A stretch of 64,000 bases of DNA from contig NC_066291.1 of assembly GCF_905404315.1 (NCBI RefSeq), positions 11,371,501 through 11,435,500 of the forward strand, written 5' to 3'. The stretch comes from Leptidea sinapis (taxonomy: Eukaryota > Arthropoda > Insecta > Lepidoptera > Pieridae). The notes below the pieces were generated by a model, which had not been told where the DNA came from, did no database searches, and saw only the letters and a list, made by a program, of their open reading frames with translations. Positions within the stretch are counted from its first letter, which is position 1; the number at the start of each line of letters is the position of its first letter. A program made the position numbers and the translations under genes. Below, piece after piece: positions 24,101 to 33,600 of this stretch.

Positions 24101-27100
24101 GTGTGATAGGATCTGGGAGGATGGGCTATATAGTTAAACCGAATCATGGTAGTTACTATGATTCGAGGATTTAGGAGTTTTCCGATATTCTTTTTGCAAA
24201 TCAATTTGGCGTGATCAGGACGAAACTAAAGTTCATATACGCTCTACGCTGCCACATACACAATACTAACAGTATCAAGACGGATATCTGGTACGATAGG
24301 ATTCCAGGCGGTAGAAATATTTAAGCGGTCTCCATGGTTCACGTTCCTATGTTCCTATATAGGAACTCCCGCGATTACAATGGATTGTAAACACTCCTGC
24401 GAGCTGAGACGTATCTTCAAGTCAGCGCAGGTGGTGTGTGATCTTTTTAAATACGCGAAGAACTGCGACACAATATATCACAACTCAAAAATGCTGGAAT
24501 CATGGTAAACATCCCATTATTATTATGAACTGTTTTAGCTTATATTTTTAAACGGTATAATTTAAATAGAAGTGTTCATTATAGGTTACTAGCTGACCCG
24601 ACAAACGTTGTTCTGGTCATAATAAAAAAAATCTTGCGAGTGTAATTTCGTAAAATTTATTCTCAGCTGACCACTAATCGCCCACTATCTACCAAATTTC
24701 ACGTCTCTACGCCTTATGGTCATAGAGATATCGTGATGAGTCAATACATAGGTGGCAATCTCATATATACTTATATATAGATTTAACCAATTGAGGTACG
24801 TATTGTCTGGAGATTTAATAAAAACTTTTTATATTCCGTTTGAAGCAATCCTAAAATAAGTTAAATAGTATATATTACGCACAAACTCCGACTTACCTAC
24901 AGAAATATATTTTAAACGTAAATAATTTGTACCATTGTGCTCTTAGAGCACTTCTTAACGCATGAAAATTTATATTTAATATATTATGGAAGGAACAATT
25001 TTTTTTTTTATTTTGGCATTTATAAAAGTTTCGTTATAATTTTTTACGCGTTAAAATTATTGCAACGGAATAACTTTAGCTGTATCAATATTGTCCGTTA
25101 GTATTTTTTATTATTTGAGAATATCCATGAACATTAATTTTCAAAGCTAACTTACTTAGAGGAGTAAGCTTCTGTATACAAGAATCGTTATAAAAATCAA
25201 TCTTTTTGATGATCAAACAATAATAATATCCTGACGCAGCGAAACATTTATTATTAAAAATATTTTGACTCTAACATCTAACATACTTTTTGTCCAAATT
25301 ACTTTGTAATAGTTCACATAAACAATCTTTTTTTGTGTAGGCAATTCTCATTACAATATTCAAATAGAAATTTGCTTGCACGATGACATTTCGAGTAGAG
25401 CTTCTTCTTTCTCGTAGTACCTCGTAATTGCCTGGCGTCGCTACAGTATAGTTGGTATACGTCCATGGATGACCCTATGTCATGTTACTAATAAAATAAA
25501 ATGCTCACAAATGATTTACGGTATGTGTGGATTGATGTATCTACTCTACTCAATAACTCCGGTCTTTACGTATTCATTTACATTTACTGTTTTGACTTAC
25601 TCGTGTAAAGTTATATGTATTTGACGTTTGAGTATTTTTGTAGCGTCACTTTATATAATATATTGTAGATGAAATGATTTGTAAAACGATGAAGCTTTAA
25701 ATAATGATTTAAAAGAGTGCCAATGAGTTTCTTGTTACTTCTTCTCATAAAAGCTCAACCTTTTGCGAAGTGGCGGTAAATTAAAAAAAAAAAGAAATGA
25801 AAACTAGATATTCATAAGTATGATTTCCTTGGCCTACGTGAATAAAGTGATTTTGATTTGATTTGATTTCATTTCAGTAAACTTCATCCATGGAGGGTGC
25901 GAGACATCATCGTGCGGTGCAGAAGCGGCGTGCGTCCAGTACAACGACGAGTTACATTACTGTGTATGTACCTCAAATGGGGAACCAGCCAAAGAAGGTG
26001 TTTCTTGCCCCAGAAGTACAGGTAATAATTCTTTTAAAATGCTATTTCGTAGCTTTAATTTGTGCTTATAAAGTCAGTAATTAAAGTATAAGATATAACA
26101 GAAACAACTTGTACTTTGGGTTCTGACAGATATACAAACGTAATCTGCAGTGCAGTTGATATAAAAGAAATACGCATATAAATGCGGGTCACAAGGCGAA
26201 TTAAATACCTAAACTAACATACCCCCACAGTGGAAGGTGGCTATTTCAGTCTATAAACTTCACAATATGTTATGTTTTTAAAGTGATAACCCTCACTTCT
26301 AGGATTATTACACAAATAAAATTTTGAAAAACAAAATTTTATGAACACGTCACATGGCACGGAACGCGGTTATCAACTGTAAAGTAGATACTGTAAATGA
26401 AGCCACAACCAGAGTTGAACAAAGCAAATTTTTTAACGAGGCGGTACTCGAACGGTTAGCTCAGTTAGTTAGAGCACCGGCACGGAACGCCGGAGGTCGT
26501 GGGTTCGAATACCGCATTGTTCATAAAATTTTGTTTTTCAAATTTTATTTGTCTATAAACTTCAGACAAACTAATTGAATTGACAGATACACGATGATGT
26601 AATTAAAATATTATCTGTTAAATCACGTTTAGGTACTCAATCTGAAAATTTAGAAAAAATCATGAGTCAAAATGAAATAATGCATAATTCAGTTTGATCC
26701 AAATCATAAGAGCTGGTACCAAGATAAGTTGCTCGATCTTAGATTTGATTCTGTTACATAGTCCGGATGTACCAATAATATAATCATATTGTTGTTATTT
26801 TTTCAAAACACCCACAAATCGGGTGAAATTTCGTGAATTCATAGCTGACCTCTACCCGATGAAAGAAAAATTCCAACCAACTTTCAAGTCTCTGGGTAAG
26901 ATGGTTCCGGAGTTATCGTGATGTTCATTTCAGATGTACATAGGATATTATCTCTTTTAAATTTCGCAAGCAAATTGAATAATTGAGCGTTTTACAAGGG
27001 GTGTCATCTGTTTTTTTTAATGAAAATAAGGTACGAGACGAGCAGAACGTTCAGCTGATGGTAATTGATACGCCCTGCCCATCACAATGCATTGCTACTC

Positions 27101-27597
27101 TGGATTTTTGAAAATTATCCAGTAATTTCAGTAGGTACGGCGCCCTTCAGACCGAAACACAGTGCAGCAGAAATATGCGCCGTTGTGGTATCCATCTAGC
27201 CGGCATCCTGTGCATAGGAGCCTCCCACTGGTAAACAAACGCTCGCTGCTGCGAAGTATGACTTGGGCAAATTGGCAACTCATTCAATTGCTATATTTTG
27301 GATATTAATAATTGTAATTGTACGATGACTATCATAAAAACAGGTTGGACGAAGCAGACATTATTTCAGTCATCAGGTACCATGAAGTCTTAAAATATAA
27401 GTTTAATAGATAGAGGCGAGTGCCAGAGCCGAATAAGCCCTTGTTCACTAGTAGGTTCCAGAAACAAATTAACACGTAGTATTTTTACAGTTTTAATTTT
27501 TTTTTTGTATCACTACTCTGCCTTATTTTTCCTTTTTTTTTGCCTCGGCACTTTGTAAACGGCGCGGTTTGAATTGTCCATAAAATATTGCGGCATA

Positions 27598-27647
<50 letters not shown>

Positions 27648-30600
27648 AGATTTTCACGTATATAGTCACTCATCACGATATCTCTGGAACCATAAGGCGT
27701 AGAGACTTGAAATTTGGTAGGAATACTTCTTTCGTCGAGTAGAGGTCAGCTAAGAACGGATTTTACGATAATCCACCCACAAGATTTTTTTTTATTATGA
27801 ACAGAACAACGTCTGTCGGGTCAGCTAGACTATCTATATAATATATACTAGTGGACCCAACAGACGTTGTCCTGTTTAGGAGGTAGTTCAATTGTGAATC
27901 TAAACCATACTCGAATCCACCTGAAGACACACCGAAAGTTTCATTAAAATAGGTCCAGCCGTTTAGGAGGAGTTCAGTTACAACAGACGCACAAAATAAA
28001 TATGTATATATATGAAGATAATGTAATTTTTTTTTTTGTGATAATAAGGGACGAGACGAGCAGGACGTTCAGCTGATGGTAATTGATACGCCATTACAAT
28101 GCAGTGCCGCTCAGGATTCTCAAAAAACCCAAAAATTCTGAACGGCACTACAATTGCGCTCGTCACCTTGAGACATAAGATGTTAAGCCTCATTTGCCCA
28201 GTAATTTCACTAGCTACGGCGTCCTTCAGACCGAAACACAGTAATGCTTACACATTACTGCTTCACGGCAGAAATAGGCGCCGTTGTGGTACCCATAATG
28301 TAGCCGGCTTCCTGTGCAAAGGAGCCTCCCTCTGGTAATATATACATGGTATATATATATGGTATATGTTTAAGGCTCTTTTACGCCAAAACTACTGATG
28401 ATATCGACATGAAACTACCAACTTTCGATGCTAAATTTATCCTAGATGCTTTATAGCTACTTTTTTTTTTTTTTGTATAATTTATTTCCTTTTAAAATTC
28501 GCCCAGCGGTGCGGGCGGGAATAGCGAGTTATACATATAACGAGAAGGCAATTTACATTTTGCCGAAGGTATATTTCATGACACCGAACATTTGTAAACG
28601 GACGACGCCGTATGTAAAATACATAATCATACAATGTACCAGCGATGTATATTTTAGCTCCGTAATTAATTGTTTTATTGTTTATTCCAGTACCTCTTAC
28701 TCAACGCCAGGCCATCCACAACGTGATCCCTCCTCGACCATCAAATGCCAGCGAGACCAGAGCGTCGTACGCAGCATCCCCGCCTCCCCAGGTGAGATCC
28801 ATCATCATTATCAACACACGTTATCTTATCAACCGACGCGGACGCGCTACATTGTTGCCCCTTGTGTAACTCACACAAAAAACAAGCGACTCCGGATCGT
28901 AATCCTTGTCTACACAGGTTAATCAATCAAGGGGCTAAATATAGCCAGTTAATTGTTTCTATTTTCAAGGAACAAAAAACCCGGACTATTGCGATTCTGA
29001 ATCGCTGACCGAGGGGTTTAATCGCAAATTTTGAATTTTTCCCTATAGGTACTTGTAGTAAAAGACGGTACATTGCCAACTTTCTTAGCTAAGGTCAACG
29101 GAAAATACCCTATTGAATTTCGATACGTTTGTTGCGGCATAAACGGCCATATCTTTTTTTACGTTGACATACAAGTTTGAATTGCACAGCCTTAAGAGAC
29201 TGTAGATCTGAGTATATCGACACTACGCGTTCCCGAGGTAAACGGTCTTGACAGCCAGACGGACGGAAAGAAGGACAACGAAGTGATCCTATAAGGGTTC
29301 AGTTTTTTTCCTTTTGTGATACGCAACCCTAATAGTTGACTGGTATAGTATCCAGCTCTGATTGTAAGCGATAAGTGAAACTCTTGCTAAGGCGATTGAA
29401 AAGCAATTTTCTGCAGCACCAGAGGAATCGCAGGAACATTGCAGGTCTTTTAAATGGTACACTAGTGTAGTCGAAATTACTTAATTTACATTGCACCAAT
29501 GTTAATTAAACTTTTCAATGAATAAAAGTCATCCTGTATGATAAATGTTCAACCTAGATCAACTGCTTAATAAATTAGTATTTTCTTTTCTTTTTTCGAC
29601 TTTACTAAAAGACTATATTTTAAGTATAGATATAAAGCTATAAAATGTCTACATTTGTCGCTTTCTACTCATTATAATTTAAGTAAAAAAGTAATTGTCA
29701 TATCAAACATACTATGCCAGTCTAGAAACTTTATCTGAGTTTTTTTATTAGTTAAAAGCTAAAGAATGAATAAATGTATGTTTATTATAGATTAAAAATG
29801 TCAAAAACGTCTGTGAATTAATTAGTTTTAAATCATAAATATAAAACGTCGTCCCATGTTAGGGTTACGTTGAAATATTATTATTAGTCCGAAACTCAGT
29901 ATTTTCCATAGCTCTGATAAATATTCATAAATCTATCTACGAGATAACATTGTCTACGGTTTGATCAGCCGAGATGGAAATTATTTGACGTAACTAATGG
30001 ACAATCCTGATGGAGATGTTTTTGCTTTGAAAAATAATTTCCAGTGGAATATTTGTTTGACATAAATAACAGAGCCTTTTTAGCCTATTCACTTGAGTTT
30101 TGAAAGAAAATATAACATGGGTATTTTACTATATATAAAATACAAGTTGACCCGGTAAACGTTGTTTAACTATAAAAATTATTATGAGTGTTCAGCCGTT
30201 TATTCTCCGACTTACCGTTTAAATCCGACTACCACGAAAAAGTCTTTTCATCTTTCGGTTTAATAGAATAAAGCCTATCTCACTAGACACTCTCAAAAAA
30301 TATTACTTTCTATTAGTAACAGAATTTTCAGAATCAGTAGATACAGAGTTTATATCCCCTAGAAAATTGTGATAATTTTAACTTTTTATATTATTCTGCT
30401 ATTCGGGACACAGACAAACCCGACAAATTAAAAATCATGAAATTCGGTCCAGCCAATCTCCAATTTATAATTGTTCGAACAACTATATTGTATAATGTAT
30501 GTAAATTGGGACAAAGTATTCTTATGATGATCTCACTAATAGATGAGACGCTATAGCTTGTAAGGATAGATATATACGATGATTGATGGTAATAAAAAGT

Positions 30601-33600
30601 TATAGGTAGCTACGGCAATACATTCCTATAAACTATGTTAAACGATTTATTCCGATCAACATTAACATGCAGATTTAAAAACGCGTGAGCAAGCCACGTA
30701 AAGCTGCTTGTGGGAAAAATATGGCGTGCTCAAATGTGCGCCTGCTACCTTTAAGGTTTGACCCTGCAATTTCTGGATAGTAACTGAAAATGTGGCGTTT
30801 AAAATTGATAACTACCCCGAGGGCAGACGTCCAACATTTCTATACGCCCGTCCCATTTACCCGCCACCGGACCGCAACATAATATCGTGCCCTCGGTTGT
30901 TTATCGTCATAACAATTCAAATATCTGTCCAAATGATGTAGTGTAAAAGACAAAGTTTAAATAAGGATCAATTTGTTTCTACCAAATGTGCGTTAGAGAT
31001 AATATCTAATCGCCTCTTGTATAAGATTCAATTTAGAATGCCACTCATGTTGGATGGTATAGTTTGGATATCTGGTAAAATATATAATATTTTTTCGTAC
31101 AGGGAGTGAATTCTCAATCAAGTGGTGAAATACTGACGGACGCCACCGGCACCGACTCCTCATTTATCGGTGCAGGGTTGTACGCTAGCACCAGCGCTCC
31201 CTTCATCATCAGCACCGTCGCAGGATGCGCCTTCCTCTTAATCCTCATCTTCGTCATGGTCTTCTATTTGAGGAGGCGAATCTGTGAAGTCGATAGAAAA
31301 GTGAAACAGGTAAATAAACTAATTGTACTTAGCTTCAGCTTTTCTAAGCAACTGCTACATTATTAACTGCATGCCTTCGTGCTTTGTTACATTGTGTTCT
31401 TTTACTGTGATAATTATAAATTTAAATCATTAACTCAAAATGTTTTTCAAGGGTTAGATCATGTTAGGGCTGACCTCATAGAAACCTCTAAATATGTATC
31501 AAAGAAGAGATTTGTAGGTTTTAGGGAGGATTCTATATAGAGCGGGGCAGTTAACGAAAATCCTAGAATATATTATTTTAGTCGTAGTATTTAACGTGTA
31601 AGTATCTCACATTACTAATAGTGGAGATGAGCTAAATGTTAAGCAAATGAAATGAAATGAAATTTATATATTTGTATGAGTCGCGGTAAAGTCGTTCTTA
31701 TGAATTGGTAGTTGCACAGTACAATTCGCCAATAAATCGAAATTTTCAATCTCGATTCACGATACGGGCTATAGTCCCGAGTGAAGCAATGCCACTTGCG
31801 ATTGACATTGTCTGTGTCTGTTGCCTCTTCAGTCTTCACTGTTACATATTATTTGCCTCTTCTCTTATCCCGCATCCCGTATTCCACTCTTATCATCTTA
31901 TGGCGTTGGGGCACGTTTATATTTTGTCTCTCCTCTATTTGATTTTCGTATTTAACAAGTTTCCCACAAGAAGTTTCAAGATTAATGTAGATACTGGATT
32001 CCAAAACTATGGTTTTTGTAATTTGAGAAAGATACAAAGTATACTTAAATTTTTATTTCGAGATATCCAAGATATAAGTCCAGAGCTAAATAGTAAACAA
32101 TTTTAGTTAATTTGTATTTAATGTATGCTTTTATTGTTAAATATAAAGCGCATATTAATAATTATGAATTATAATATTAAATGTATTAAATTTTATTTTG
32201 TTACACTCAAATTGCTGACAGATCCAAGTGGAGCTTCAAGCGCCATCTAAAAAAGTTGCCAGATGTCTCGGAAACTACGCACTTTAGGGCAAAAATTATT
32301 GAGACCATTGCAAACTAAACTGGCCTATGCTTCATGCTCAATCACGGATTGTGGTGGCAGGATGTTCCTGAATCAATTAAGTTATTTTGATTTGATGTGA
32401 GTTGATGACTTGTTTTGTAACTTAATGGGGTGGCGTGGGCATATTAATCATAAACCATTAGGTGTTTAAATCAGTAACTACATAATAGGTACTCATAGTA
32501 GACAAGGAGCTACTTTCTTTGAAGAAATACTATCGACCATCTCGTTAGTCATTTCCTGCAGGCCAACAAGCTACTTATTTTTGGCATAAACATACATAAT
32601 GGTAGACGATCTTCTGTAACGTAGATTCTATAATAACTACTATTGATTCATTCCATTACCATCTCTCAAGTTAAGTCACAATTTTCATACAGTTCGTTTA
32701 CTATAAGCAATTATTGTCAGTAAGAACATAATATAAATAAAGAAGGATAGGACGACCCATTCTGCAGAAACCACAATAATAGTTTCATTCATAATAGTCG
32801 TCACCATATAATGTAAAAGGATATCCAACGTTCTTGATTGCGATACAAGATGTTGTGAACAATGTAACTACATAATAGCAGACAAGAAACAATAAAACTA
32901 GCTTTGCAGAATTCACATTAATCAATGTCGTTCTATTTATAATCGTCTATATCTGTTATGTTATGATGTCCTTCGAAATCATACCTTTCGAAAAGGACAT
33001 GACAGGAAACAAAGAACAAGCCAACTCGCATTGCATAATCTACAATAATCACTATCACTACGATCCATTCATAATTCAAGCTCGGTTGCTATACAAAAAC
33101 CTCTTAATTAGCATGTGGTAGACAAGACATTAGATGACTGGTTTTGCAGAATCCACAATAGTCACTGATGTGCCATTCATAATCGTCACCATCTCGCGAA
33201 TCATGTCCGCTGGCCATCACGCTCGTCCACGTGACATCGCTTTGCCAACGTCTGCCCATTATGTTTGTAGCGTGTACGGCCCGGCGAGCCACTGCTTGCT
33301 GACCGGTATATAACGAACCCGCAGTACGGCGTGTGCGGAGCGGCGACGGCACCGCTGAGCGCCCCGGGTTCACCAGCACCGCATCACACAGCTGCTGATG
33401 ACAAGGAGCCGGAAGTCACTCTGCTCGAGAGGAGTGCGCTCACCTTCTTAGAAGAAGCTGGGGAGGGCTGCTTCGGGAAAGTACATAAAGGTAAAGATAA
33501 AGCTGTCTACAATTTACTTATACCACTGCGAATTTTTACTATTAAAGTCACTCAAGAGTCAAAGTCATCGACACAATACGGTGATTTAATAAATAAAGCC

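Noticed and set aside
26450..26522. Functional tRNA gene
   Set aside because: The fold is good, but the anticodon loop lacks T33, the implied anticodon does not fit the arm lengths, and the sequence is dispersed within repeat elements.
28446..28922. 158-codon plus-strand open frame overlapping receptor exon d
   Set aside because: It reads exon d in the wrong frame and continues through repeat-like and simple sequence; the phase-consistent frame is the stalk exon.
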